Origin: JAVBMO01 sp031552355
GTDB lineage: Bacteria; Bacteroidota; Bacteroidia; Bacteroidales; P3
DNA: 36,784 bases
NCBI GenBank assembly: GCA_031552355.1
Contig: JAVBMO010000043.1
Span: forward strand, 1 to 36,784
Direction of reading: 5' to 3'
Below are positions 23,933-32,325 of the stretch, one piece after another; position 1 is the stretch's first letter; each line of letters opens with the position of its first letter. Position numbers and translations under genes: made by a program. The notes below the pieces were generated by a model that saw nothing but the letters and a program-made list of their open reading frames with translations, had not been told where the DNA came from and ran no database searches.

Positions 23933-23997
23933 CAAGAAAAACTTCAAACTGCACAGACAATGCAGAATGAAGTTTTAATTTCTTTTATCCAAGGCGG

Positions 23998-24531
23998 TTA
24001 TTTTTTTGCACCGGCACTGGTTTTGTAGCCTAAATCGTCCAAAATTTCGTCACTGATATCGAACTTCGCATCCGAAAAAATGATGGTTGCTCCTGCGGCT
24101 TTGTCAAAGATAAAAGCGTAGTTTTTATCTTTTGCACGTTTTTCCACCGCATTGTAAATTCTTTCTTGGATAGGTTTTACCAATTCCTGACGTTTTTTGG
24201 AAAGCATTCCGTCTGTTCCAAAATATTTCTTTTGCAGTTCTTTGGCATCTTTTTCAGCAGAAATAATTTCATTTTCTTTTTTCTTTTTCAAATCATCGGG
24301 CAAAAGGAGCGCCTCATTTTGATAGGCTTTGTATAATTTGTCCACGTTTTGAAATTTGGTTTCAATTTCTTTTTGCCAGTTCATGGTCAGTTCATCCAAA
24401 GTTTTTTGGGCTTGTTCGTATTCCGGTATATTGGAAAGGATGTATTCCGTGTCCACGCAAGCATACTTTTGAGCAAATCCGGCGCTTGCCAAGCCAATGC
24501 AGCAAAGAAAAGCAAAAACGATTTTTTTCAT
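23998..24531 (-). CDS. OmpH/Skp family periplasmic chaperone (copy 1)
   Basis: A 177-residue OmpH protein with a signal peptide ending at AGFAQ. It starts with KYACVDTEYILSNIPEYEQAQ, has a long charged helical hairpin to about residue 130, and closes with YAFIFDKAAGATIIFSD. The family role is chaperoning nascent outer-membrane proteins across the periplasm. It lies 55 bases after bamA, the arrangement seen in many Gram-negative bacteria. It is more similar in architecture to canonical Skp than to any structural protein; function is assigned from family and position. Confidence 0.93.
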   Translation of the reverse strand: MKKIVFAFLCCIGLASAGFAQKYACVDTEYILSNIPEYEQAQKTLDELTMNWQKEIETKFQNVDKLYKAYQNEALLLPDDLKKKKENEIISAEKDAKELQKKYFGTDGMLSKKRQELVKPIQERIYNAVEKRAKDKNYAFIFDKAAGATIIFSDAKFDISDEILDDLGYKTSAGAKK

Positions 24532-24586
24532 AATATCAAACTTTAAGGGTTAACAATATAATATAACAATGTTTTAGGTCAAAAGT

Positions 24587-27097
24587 TTAATCAATGGATT
24601 GGTTGATTGAAAAGTGCATTTGGCTTCCCGAAATGCTGTTGGCTCCCGGCGCTCTGTCGAAACCATAGCCCCAGTCAAATCCCAACATACCAAAATATGG
24701 CATATATACCCTGATACCCAAACCTGCTGCGGCATAAGGCCTGAACGGATTAAATTCGGCAGCTTGCAGCCATGAATTTCCTGCTTCGGCAAATCCCAAG
24801 GCAAAAATGGTAGCTTGAGGGCTTAAAATTACAGGATAACGAAGTTCAAACGTAAATTTGTCGTACACCGAAGCTCCAATGGAGTTTCCATGAGGATCTT
24901 TGGGGCTTAAAGCGCTGGAACCGTAACCACGCATAGGTACAACCTCGCGGCCGTCGATAGCCCAGCCGGACAAACCATCACCACCCAAGAAATAACGTTC
25001 AAATGGCGGAACGCCCACATTTTCGTTATAATAGCTCAAGAAACCCATACGGATTCTGGTGGTAAACACCAAATTATCAACGATATTAAAGTACCATGCC
25101 GCTTTGAAATTGATTTTGTAATATTCCAACCATTTGTATTTTTCAGAATCAGGCATGGTGCTGTAATCTTTGTTAGAGAACAGAGAGTAGGGTGGAGTCA
25201 ACTGAAAATAGATAGACAAATCGGAACCTGTTCTCGGATAAATCGGTGCATCCAAAGAGTTTCTGCCTATGGTAATATTGTAGTTCAGGTTGTTGGCATA
25301 GCCTTCATCATAAAACTGTCCGTAGTTTTTGGCGCGGTATTGTTGGAAAGAAATTCCTTGTATGAAAGTGAAATAATCATCCGGCCATTTCAAACGTTTT
25401 CCCAAAGAAACCGAAGCTCCCAAAATACCTAAATAATAATCATTTGCCGGACTGCTTGACCAAAAACCGCTATTTTGATATGAATAATAGGCCGAAACAG
25501 TCAAAGAATTAGGTTTTCTGCCGCCAAGCCAAGGTTCTGTAAACGAGGCACTAATAGAATAATACGAAATTCCGTTGGTTTGCGCTCTGAAGCTCAAACG
25601 TTGTCCGTCGCCTGAAGGAAGCGGTGTCCAAGCCGATTTTTTGAAGAAATTTTTGGCAGAAAAATTATTGAATGTAACCCCAACGGTTCCAATAATCCGG
25701 CCACCGCCCCAACCGCCGGAAAGTTCCAATTGGTCGGTAGAAACTTCTTCCACTTCGTAGGTAATATCCACGGTTCCGTTTTCAGCATTGGGTTTTACAT
25801 TGGGATTGATGGTTTCTTGATTGAAATAATTCAAGGCCGCTAAATCGCGAACGGCACGGATTACCTTTTCGCGGCTGAACAATTCACCGGGAAGCGTTTT
25901 CAATTCACGCATAATCACGTAGTCATTTGTGCGAGTATTTCCCGAAACATCTATTTTGTTGATGCGGGCTTGCTTACCTTCGCGGATACGCACTTCTATG
26001 TCTATAGAATCGTTTTGCACCAATACTTCCACGGGATTTGCATTGAAAAACAAATAACCATCATCCATATAAAGTGAATTGATATCCGTTCCGTTTTGGC
26101 TGTATTGCAAATGTTCTTCCAAAAGTTTTTTGTTGTAAGGAGTTCCCTGATCTATGCGCAAACGACGCGTAAGCTCGGCAGAAGAATATTTGGTGTTTCC
26201 CACCCAGCTGATGTCCCTGAAATAGTACTTATTTCCTTCGTAAATCTGAATTTTAACAATTTCACGGTTTTCGCTTACCATATAAACTGTGTCAAATTCC
26301 ACTTTGGCATCGCGATAGCCGGCTTCGTTATATTTTTCAATCAATAAATCCAAATCTTTGCGGAATTCGGGTTCCACATATTTCGAAGCTTTCCAGAAAC
26401 GCCACCAGGTTACCCGTTTGGTCGATTTTAAAGTACTGCGGACTTTACTGTCGGAAAGGGCAGTATTGCCTTCCACCAAAATGTCTTTGATTTTTACTTT
26501 TTTACCTTTGTTAATAGTGAAAATCAAAATTAATTCGTTGTTCGTACGCGAAGTGTCGCGTTCTTCGCGAATATTGACTTCGGCATTGGAATACCCTTTT
26601 TCGTCGTAAAAATTCAGGATTTTTTCTTTCGAAGTGGCTATCATATTTTGGGTTACCACTTCGCCCGACATAATATTGATTTTTTCGCGGATTTTGTCTG
26701 CATCGGATTTGCTAATTCCATCAAACCTGAATTTGGAAAGACGCGGACGGGTGGTAAGGATAAGATCCAGATAAATTTGTTTGTTCTCAACTTTTTTTAC
26801 AGCTATTTGCACATCTTCAAAAAGGCCTTGTTTCCAAAGTTTGTCGATGGCATCAGAAAGTTTGTCGCCCGGAACAGTAATGGTTTGTCCTACGGTGAGC
26901 CCCGTAAGAAGAAGAATTACATTGTGGTCTAAATTGTCGCCGCCGATAACATTTACTTCGGCAATTTCGTATCGTTTGGGAGTTAAATAATCAATATCGG
27001 GAACAGTATTGGAAACACTTTCTTCGTCTGATTGACAATATCCGAAACAAGGTATAAAAAACAGTACTGCAATCAGCAATAATTTGTATATCTTCAT
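24587..27097 (-). CDS. bamA: Outer-membrane protein assembly factor BamA
   Basis: An 836-residue Omp85 protein, the core of the machinery that inserts beta-barrels into the outer membrane. It has a signal peptide, then a run of POTRA domains (about residues 45-450; KVKIKDILVEGNTALSDSKV and KQARINKIDVSGNTRTND are typical POTRA starts), then the barrel from ~470. The lid-loop motif VPMRGYGSSALSP corresponds to the conserved VRGY region. The C-terminus reads HFSINQSID, without the terminal aromatic residue usually found in the last strand. It is downstream of uppS (126-base gap) and upstream of two ompH genes. Confidence 0.96.
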   Translation of the reverse strand: MKIYKLLLIAVLFFIPCFGYCQSDEESVSNTVPDIDYLTPKRYEIAEVNVIGGDNLDHNVILLLTGLTVGQTITVPGDKLSDAIDKLWKQGLFEDVQIAVKKVENKQIYLDLILTTRPRLSKFRFDGISKSDADKIREKINIMSGEVVTQNMIATSKEKILNFYDEKGYSNAEVNIREERDTSRTNNELILIFTINKGKKVKIKDILVEGNTALSDSKVRSTLKSTKRVTWWRFWKASKYVEPEFRKDLDLLIEKYNEAGYRDAKVEFDTVYMVSENREIVKIQIYEGNKYYFRDISWVGNTKYSSAELTRRLRIDQGTPYNKKLLEEHLQYSQNGTDINSLYMDDGYLFFNANPVEVLVQNDSIDIEVRIREGKQARINKIDVSGNTRTNDYVIMRELKTLPGELFSREKVIRAVRDLAALNYFNQETINPNVKPNAENGTVDITYEVEEVSTDQLELSGGWGGGRIIGTVGVTFNNFSAKNFFKKSAWTPLPSGDGQRLSFRAQTNGISYYSISASFTEPWLGGRKPNSLTVSAYYSYQNSGFWSSSPANDYYLGILGASVSLGKRLKWPDDYFTFIQGISFQQYRAKNYGQFYDEGYANNLNYNITIGRNSLDAPIYPRTGSDLSIYFQLTPPYSLFSNKDYSTMPDSEKYKWLEYYKINFKAAWYFNIVDNLVFTTRIRMGFLSYYNENVGVPPFERYFLGGDGLSGWAIDGREVVPMRGYGSSALSPKDPHGNSIGASVYDKFTFELRYPVILSPQATIFALGFAEAGNSWLQAAEFNPFRPYAAAGLGIRVYMPYFGMLGFDWGYGFDRAPGANSISGSQMHFSINQSID

Positions 27098-27223
27098 CTG
27101 AAAATAATTTTATTTCAATGGCCTGAGCTGTAGGATTTTTGAGGTTTTACCTAAATACTTCCCATAACGCAACGGACTAATAACGTCTTTCTTCGTTATA
27201 TATTTTGTGTGTATTATAATTTG

Positions 27224-27976
27224 TTATTGAACTTGTTGGCTTGTCATTCCAAAACGCCTTTCCCGCTTTTGAAAATCTATGATGGCTTCGTACAAATCTT
27301 TTTTCCTGAATTCCGGCCAAAGCAAATCTGTAAAATAAAGTTCCGTATAAGCGATTTGCCAAAGCAAAAAATTACTTAAACGATATTCGCCACTGGTTCT
27401 TATCAACAGTTCAGGGTCAGGAAATTCTGACGTGTACAAATACGACGAAATGGTTTCGGGTGTAATTTCTTCCACTTCTATATTGTTGGCAATCAAATTG
27501 CGGCCAATTCTTTTCACGGCTTCGGTTATCTCGCTGTAAGAACTGTAACTCAGAGCCAAAATCAAGGTCGTTCCTGTATTTTTTGAAGTGTTGGCAATGG
27601 CTTTTTGCAATTCATCGAAGGTTTCTTTTTGCAAAAGATCTAAATTACCAATGGCCGTCAAACGGATATTGTTTTTGTTCAAGGCAGGCAATTCTGCATG
27701 AATGCTTTTTACCAAAAGCTCCATCAATGCATCTACTTCATCTTTGGGACGTTTCCAGTTTTCGGTAGAAAAAGCATACAGTGTTAAATATTTTACACCC
27801 AACTCTGTACAGCCTTCCAAAGCTTCGCGCACGGCTTCCACGCCGCTTTCGTGCCCAAAAGTCCTTTCGCGGTTTTGCTTTTGCGCCCACCGTCCATTAC
27901 CATCCATAATAATGGCAATGTGCTTGGGAAGCTTTTCTGTATTGATTTTTTGTTTTAAAATTTCCAATTCGTTCAT
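27224..27976 (-). CDS. uppS: Undecaprenyl diphosphate synthase (cis-prenyltransferase)
   Basis: It condenses isopentenyl diphosphate onto farnesyl diphosphate to make the C55 carrier for peptidoglycan and surface glycans. The 250-residue sequence has the signature IAIIMDGNGRWAQ (catalytic Asp near residue 26), the GHESGVEAVR motif, YLTLYAFSTENWKRP and the C-terminal ELLIRTSGEYRLSNFLLWQIAYTE region, split here as RTSGE and SNFLLWQ. Normal length. It is 7 bases downstream of the DUF6089 gene and precedes bamA, the usual Bacteroidota order. Confidence 0.97.
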   Translation of the reverse strand: MNELEILKQKINTEKLPKHIAIIMDGNGRWAQKQNRERTFGHESGVEAVREALEGCTELGVKYLTLYAFSTENWKRPKDEVDALMELLVKSIHAELPALNKNNIRLTAIGNLDLLQKETFDELQKAIANTSKNTGTTLILALSYSSYSEITEAVKRIGRNLIANNIEVEEITPETISSYLYTSEFPDPELLIRTSGEYRLSNFLLWQIAYTELYFTDLLWPEFRKKDLYEAIIDFQKRERRFGMTSQQVQ

Positions 27977-27983
27977 ACAGTTT

Positions 27984-28883
27984 TTATAAAGAAGGGTTCC
28001 TTTTTCTTGATTTTTGTGAAGACTTGTAGTACATGGGGGTTCCTTCGGTTGAACAACTTTGTGGGAAAAACGAACGAAGAGACACGGTCAAAGTTACACC
28101 AAAATAGCTGTACCAGTCGTTCATAGCGCTGTTTCCTCTGGCGCTTCCTTCGGGGTTGGGGCCGCCCACAGTCCTGTCTGCCATGGTTACAGAGGCATCT
28201 GCCAAACCATCGTATCTATGAATTTCTCTCAAAACATCTTCGCCTACATAAGTTGTGCTGACATCGTCCAAATAGTCTGAAAAAGTTAATCGCAAACCAT
28301 ATTCCACACCCATGGAAACAAATTTAGACAAACTGAACTTAAATCCAATACCCATAGGAATGGCTAATTGAACCAGAGAATATTGTGTTCTGTCAGGATA
28401 AGCGCTGGAAGTTTGCCCTTCGGTTGTTAAATCCCTTAAATTGTAGGTAGTTCCATCCGGAGCAGTGGCTTTGGGGTTGAAAGTACAAAATCCCAAACCT
28501 GCAAAAATATAGGGCGACCACCAAAAACGTGTTCCGGTGTAGTAAGGCAAGAAATTGTATTCCATTTGCCCGCTAAATTCAAACAAATACGAATTAAAAC
28601 TCAGGTTGCGCTTTTCATTTACATCAGGGTTTCCGCCTTTCATTCCGCCATACAAAGCATCGGCTTTGGCAACCAAACGTTGGTTGATGGTGTAGCGGTA
28701 AAGTAAACCGCCCGCAAAAGAAGGTTGGCTAAAAGGCGACATATCGTTCAAATCGCCCATGTAAGTGGAACCTCCAACAAGAACCCCAATTTCCGAACGG
28801 CGCCAAAATTTTTGTGCATTAGCCGAAAGGGAAACGCCTAAAAATAAGAAAAACAGAATAATAAATATCTTCGTATTTTTCAT
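27984..28883 (-). CDS. DUF6089 family outer-membrane beta-barrel protein
   Basis: With ATG 28883 the protein has 299 residues and a signal peptide ending at LSANAQ. An upstream in-frame TTG at 28958 is in fact the -33 box of the promoter. The mature part resembles a small outer-membrane barrel: GVLVGGSTYMGDLN, LLYRYTINQRLVAKADALYG, WSPYIFAGLGFCTFNPKA and VSMGVEYGLRLTFSDYLDD. This is the DUF6089 pattern found directly before uppS-bamA in Bacteroidota. The C-terminus carries a basic, unstructured extension after the last strand. Its function is unknown; the operon position suggests a link to outer-membrane assembly. Confidence 0.87.
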   Translation of the reverse strand: MKNTKIFIILFFLFLGVSLSANAQKFWRRSEIGVLVGGSTYMGDLNDMSPFSQPSFAGGLLYRYTINQRLVAKADALYGGMKGGNPDVNEKRNLSFNSYLFEFSGQMEYNFLPYYTGTRFWWSPYIFAGLGFCTFNPKATAPDGTTYNLRDLTTEGQTSSAYPDRTQYSLVQLAIPMGIGFKFSLSKFVSMGVEYGLRLTFSDYLDDVSTTYVGEDVLREIHRYDGLADASVTMADRTVGGPNPEGSARGNSAMNDWYSYFGVTLTVSLRSFFPQSCSTEGTPMYYKSSQKSRKRNPSL

Positions 28884-28927
28884 AAATATGGATATTAGAT
28901 AGAAATAATCATTTCTTTTAGAAACTA

Positions 28928-28958
28928 CAAAAATATCAAAAATTTTTGGCTCAATCAA
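28928..28958 (-). promoter_or_regulatory. Promoter of the DUF6089-uppS-bamA-ompH unit
   Basis: On the minus strand a TTG at 28958-28956 is followed by a 20-base spacer and TATTTTTG at 28935-28928. Both elements match the Bacteroidota consensus, ~45 bases before the ATG at 28883. Confidence 0.65.
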
Positions 28959-29090
28959 ATAGTTCTCCGTTAAAAGAACAAAGAGCTCTCATTGTGAGTG
29001 TTTTAAAAGTAATACAATTGATAAACTTTCTCTAAAATAGTTTGTTATTTTCAAACAAAATCTCAGGTATTTTCGAATAATTAAATTTTG

Positions 29091-29098
29091 TAATTTTG
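29091..29098 (+). promoter_or_regulatory. Candidate -7 element (TAATTTTG) for the transglutaminase-like lipoprotein
   Basis: TAATTTTG lies ~70 bases before the ATG at 29171. No exact -33 TTG is at 19-20 bases, so support is partial. The remainder of the 287-base divergent spacer 28884-29170 shows nothing else. Confidence 0.4.
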
Positions 29099-29170
29099 TG
29101 TTTTCGGGTTTTGTATTTTTCATAAACACCTATATCCTTATTTACTAAAAAGATAGCTTAAAAAAACTGT

Positions 29171-30385
29171 ATGAAGAAAAAGCTTTTTTGTGTTTTTGTA
29201 TTTGGTTTTTTGATTTTTGCTTCGTGCGAAAAGAAAAGGTCTTTTCACCCCGGTACGGTTAATTTTCAAGTTTCTTATAATGAGAATTTCGACGAAGTAG
29301 TTTATCCTTCGGTAATACTTGGATTGGCAAATTATACAGGCAACAATGAAAGTGTTCAAGACGATTTTTTTACTTTTAAACTCAAATCACCTGTCGATCG
29401 CGCCATTTTAAAGATTAAAGTGGATGAAACGCCTCTGAATTTTGAGACTGTTTTTCAGGCAGAATTGAAAGAACGTGGAAAGGAATATAGCTTTTCTCCC
29501 ATTATTAAATGGAAATACGATAAACTGAAAAGCTTGGAACAAGCGGCTACGGTGGATTTTACGTTTACCTGTTATATTAATGACGAAGAAGTCAGTATAG
29601 AGAATGTGCGCCTGAATTGTCGTGGCATTAACGAATGCGTACTTGGCTTGATTGACACCAACAACCACTATGTGGATTTCAAATGGATGTTGGCAAGCTA
29701 TGTAAACGAAGACCATTATATGATTGACGTTTTACTAAAAGATATTTTGGAACAAAAAATAGTGAAACGTTTTGTGGGTTACCAAGGTTCGGAAAAAGAT
29801 GTGGAAAATCAGATTTTTGCCATTTGGTATTTTATGCAAAACAGAGGCGTACGCTACAGTTCCATTGCGGCAATAAGCCGTCCTTCGCCACGGGTTTTTT
29901 CGCAATATGTCCGCTTTTTCGATCAGGTTTATAATAACCGGCAAGCCAACTGTATAGACGGATGTATCTTTTTTTCTTCGGTTTTGAAACGGATAGGCAT
30001 GTCCCCATTTTTGGTAGGCGAACCGCAGCACATGTATATGGGCGTTTACAAAAATCCTGATAAAAAGGAAGTTCTTTTGCTCGAAACCACTTATATCGGC
30101 GAGGTGGATTTGTCCGAAATTCAGGATAAAAACACTGACAGTACTTCACTGGACAAGTATAAACATTATTTGAATCCGGGAACTTTTGAAAAATATATGA
30201 ATGACGAAATTTCGTTGGATGACGTAAAAAAAGAAATTTCGTACAAAACTTTCCAAAAAGCAATAACCTCTGACATTAAGAAATACAATGCCACCCGCAA
30301 AAAAATGATGGATCCCAATAATCGGGAATACCATTTTTATGATATTTCCGAACTGCGGAAAGTCATACAGCCTATTGGTAGGTAG
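29171..30385 (+). CDS. Transglutaminase-like lipoprotein
   Basis: A 404-residue protein with a lipobox signal (FLIFASC, Cys19). The first ~200 residues look beta-rich and Ig-like. From about 215 it becomes a transglutaminase-like cysteine-protease fold. The candidate triad is Cys261 in NCIDGCIFFSSVL, His287 in EPQHMYMGVY, and the acidic residue in LLETTYIG (Glu where many members have Asp). Such Bacteroidota lipoproteins are annotated as transglutaminase-domain proteins of unknown substrate, possibly cell-wall or glycan-linked peptides. The gene stands alone between the divergent DUF6089 promoter and prs. Fold assignment is by motif only. Confidence 0.72.
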   Translation: MKKKLFCVFVFGFLIFASCEKKRSFHPGTVNFQVSYNENFDEVVYPSVILGLANYTGNNESVQDDFFTFKLKSPVDRAILKIKVDETPLNFETVFQAELKERGKEYSFSPIIKWKYDKLKSLEQAATVDFTFTCYINDEEVSIENVRLNCRGINECVLGLIDTNNHYVDFKWMLASYVNEDHYMIDVLLKDILEQKIVKRFVGYQGSEKDVENQIFAIWYFMQNRGVRYSSIAAISRPSPRVFSQYVRFFDQVYNNRQANCIDGCIFFSSVLKRIGMSPFLVGEPQHMYMGVYKNPDKKEVLLLETTYIGEVDLSEIQDKNTDSTSLDKYKHYLNPGTFEKYMNDEISLDDVKKEISYKTFQKAITSDIKKYNATRKKMMDPNNREYHFYDISELRKVIQPIGR

Positions 30386-30459
30386 GGTTTAACCCTTTTT
30401 CAAAACACAACACAAATCGCTTGTAATCAATATTTTTCAAAGAAGATTTATATGCTGTT

Positions 30460-30490
30460 TTGAAAATAGAGCTAAATAATGTATCTTTGC
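30460..30490 (+). promoter_or_regulatory. Promoter of prs-rplY
   Basis: TTG at 30460-30462, a 19-base spacer, and TATCTTTGC at 30482-30490 give a near-ideal Bacteroidota promoter 20 bases upstream of the prs ATG at 30511. The TTG here is not a translation start even though it is in frame with prs. Confidence 0.8.
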
Positions 30491-30510
30491 ACTTCTTAAA
30501 ACATAGCTAT

Positions 30511-31473
30511 ATGTCACCAGAAAAGAAAGATCAAACCCTTATCTTTGCAGGCAGATGCACTGCTAATTTGGCCGAGAAAATTGCAAATGAATACGGTACT
30601 TGCTTAGGAAATTCTATCGTATTTGATTATGCCGATGGCGAGTTTCAACCTTCGTTGGAACAAAATGTCAGAGGTCGTGATGTTTTCATCGTTCAATCGA
30701 CCATTCCGCCTACCGATAATTTGTTTGAGCTTTTAATGCTTATTGACACGGCTAAAAGAGCTTCGGCAAAGAGAATTGTTGCTGTAATTCCTTATTTCGG
30801 TTTTGCTCGCCAAGACAGAAAAGACAAACCTCGTGTTCCCATTGCAGCCAAATTGATTGCCGATTTGTTGCAAGCTGCCGGCGTCCACAGAATCATTACC
30901 ATGGACTTGCATGCCGACCAAATACAAGGTTTTTTCGATATTCCGGTTGACCATCTTTTTGGGTCTTCTTTGTTTGTTCCTTATGTAAAATCATTGGGAA
31001 TTCCTTGTGAAGACTTGTTGTTTGCATCGCCCGATATTGGCGGTTCGCGCCGTGCGGCAAACTACGCCAAATGTTTGGGAACAGGTTTTGTGATTTGCTA
31101 CAAACAACGTAACAAACCCAACGAAATCGGCACCATGCAACTGATTGGAAATGTGGAAGGAAAACATGTAATTTTGCTTGACGACATTATGGATACAGGT
31201 TCTACCATGATGAAAGCAGCAGAAATAATTAAAGAGCAGGGAGCAAAAAGTGTTCGCGCTATGATTACACATCCCGTTTTGAGTGGAAATGCCATTGAAA
31301 AAGTGAACAACTCTGTTTTGGAAGAATTGATTGTAACCGATACCATTCCATTAAAGGAAGAATCGCCCAAAATCAAAGTGCTTTCTACATCCTGGCTTTT
31401 TGCCGAAACCATTCGCAGGGTTGTAAATTACGATTCAATTTCAGATTTATACGAATTAACAATAAAAAAATAA
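30511..31473 (+). CDS. prs: Ribose-phosphate pyrophosphokinase (PRPP synthetase)
   Basis: It makes 5-phosphoribosyl 1-diphosphate from ribose 5-phosphate and ATP for purine, pyrimidine, His and Trp synthesis. The 320-residue protein has DYADGEFQPSLEQNVRG, the flexible loop FARQDRKDKPRVP, the divalent-metal motif MDLHADQIQGFFDIPVDHL and the PRPP-binding DDIMDTGSTM. I start at ATG 30511 (MSPEKKDQ); the in-frame TTG 17 codons upstream is the promoter -33 box. rplY follows 41 bases later and they are probably one transcription unit ending at 32092-32121. Confidence 0.97.
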   Translation: MSPEKKDQTLIFAGRCTANLAEKIANEYGTCLGNSIVFDYADGEFQPSLEQNVRGRDVFIVQSTIPPTDNLFELLMLIDTAKRASAKRIVAVIPYFGFARQDRKDKPRVPIAAKLIADLLQAAGVHRIITMDLHADQIQGFFDIPVDHLFGSSLFVPYVKSLGIPCEDLLFASPDIGGSRRAANYAKCLGTGFVICYKQRNKPNEIGTMQLIGNVEGKHVILLDDIMDTGSTMMKAAEIIKEQGAKSVRAMITHPVLSGNAIEKVNNSVLEELIVTDTIPLKEESPKIKVLSTSWLFAETIRRVVNYDSISDLYELTIKK

Positions 31474-31514
31474 GGAAATAGTTCCTTTTTAATTTCAAAT
31501 AAAAAATAAAAAAA

Positions 31515-32072
31515 ATGAAATCAGTATCTATGAGCGGTTCTCTTCGCGAGAACGTAGGGAAAAAAGATGCAAAAGCACTTCGCAACAGCGAAAAAGTTCC
31601 TTGTGTACTTTATGGTGGCACAAACGAACAAGTAAGATTCTCTGTTGAAGAAAAAGCTTTTAAACCATTGTTGTTCACTGCCGAAGTAAAATATGTTGAC
31701 CTTGAAATTGCCGGCAAAAAAACACAAGCTATTCTTCAGGATATTCAATACCATCCTGTTAGCGACAAAATTTTACATGCTGACTTTTTGGAATTAAACG
31801 ACCAAAAACCTATCGTTATGTCCATCCCTGTTCACACCAAAGGAACATCTCCTGGCGTGTTGCAAGGGGGAAAATTGATTACCAAAATCCGCAAAATGAG
31901 AGTAAAAGCATTACCTCAAGATATGCCGGAAAATATTACTGTGGATATTTCTAAATTGGAAATTGCACAAAGCACAAAAGTAGCTGAAGTAAGCATTCCT
32001 AACGCTACCGTTTTGGAATCAAAAAACAGTGTGGTTGTATTTGTGAAGCCTACAAGAGCTTCTTCAAAATAA
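31515..32072 (+). CDS. rplY: 50S ribosomal protein L25 (general stress protein Ctc type)
   Basis: A 185-residue protein of the long L25/CTC/TL5 form. The N-terminal 5S-rRNA-binding domain has SLRENVGKKDAKALRNSEKVP and a VPCVLYGG segment. The C-terminal beta domain contains KILHADFLELN and PVHTKGTSPGVLQGGKL. It binds 5S rRNA in the large subunit. ATG 31515, 41 bases after prs, with an A-rich leader and no separate promoter seen. From memory, prs-rplY-pth is a frequent Bacteroidota order; here a terminator follows rplY and pth is not in the window. Confidence 0.95.
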   Translation: MKSVSMSGSLRENVGKKDAKALRNSEKVPCVLYGGTNEQVRFSVEEKAFKPLLFTAEVKYVDLEIAGKKTQAILQDIQYHPVSDKILHADFLELNDQKPIVMSIPVHTKGTSPGVLQGGKLITKIRKMRVKALPQDMPENITVDISKLEIAQSTKVAEVSIPNATVLESKNSVVVFVKPTRASSK

Positions 32073-32091
32073 TTTTGAGCTTGTTTATAAC

Positions 32092-32121
32092 AAAAAAAGC
32101 TGCCCAAAGGCAGCTTTTTTT
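32092..32121 (+). terminator. Rho-independent terminator after rplY
   Basis: The stem agctgcc/ggcagct, extended by A7/T7, pairs 32092-32104 with 32109-32121 around a 4-base loop and ends in seven Ts, 20 bases past the rplY stop. A textbook terminator. Confidence 0.95.
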
Positions 32122-32247
32122 GTATCTACTCTCTAAGATCTATTTAAGGATCTCGCAACATGTTCATGCCTAAAAAATAGATTTAATATATAGATTTTTA
32201 ATTTGTTAGGTGGAATGAAGATTTTATCATATTTTCTTGTCAATACT

Positions 32248-32279
32248 TTGCTATATTCAAAAATAGGACGTAATTTTGC
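32248..32279 (+). promoter_or_regulatory. Promoter of the T9SS YD-like-repeat gene
   Basis: TTG at 32248-32250, a 20-base spacer, and TAATTTTGC at 32271-32279, ~47 bases before the ATG at 32326. Both elements fit the consensus. Confidence 0.65.
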
Positions 32280-32325
32280 AAATAAATGTTAAATTTTATT
32301 CAATAGATAAAATAAATCCAACTTT

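Noticed and set aside
30385..30400. gggt/accc hairpin followed by TTTTT after the transglutaminase-like gene
   Set aside because: Only 4 bp of stem, overlapping the stop codon. Too weak to call a terminator, though the T-run is suggestive.
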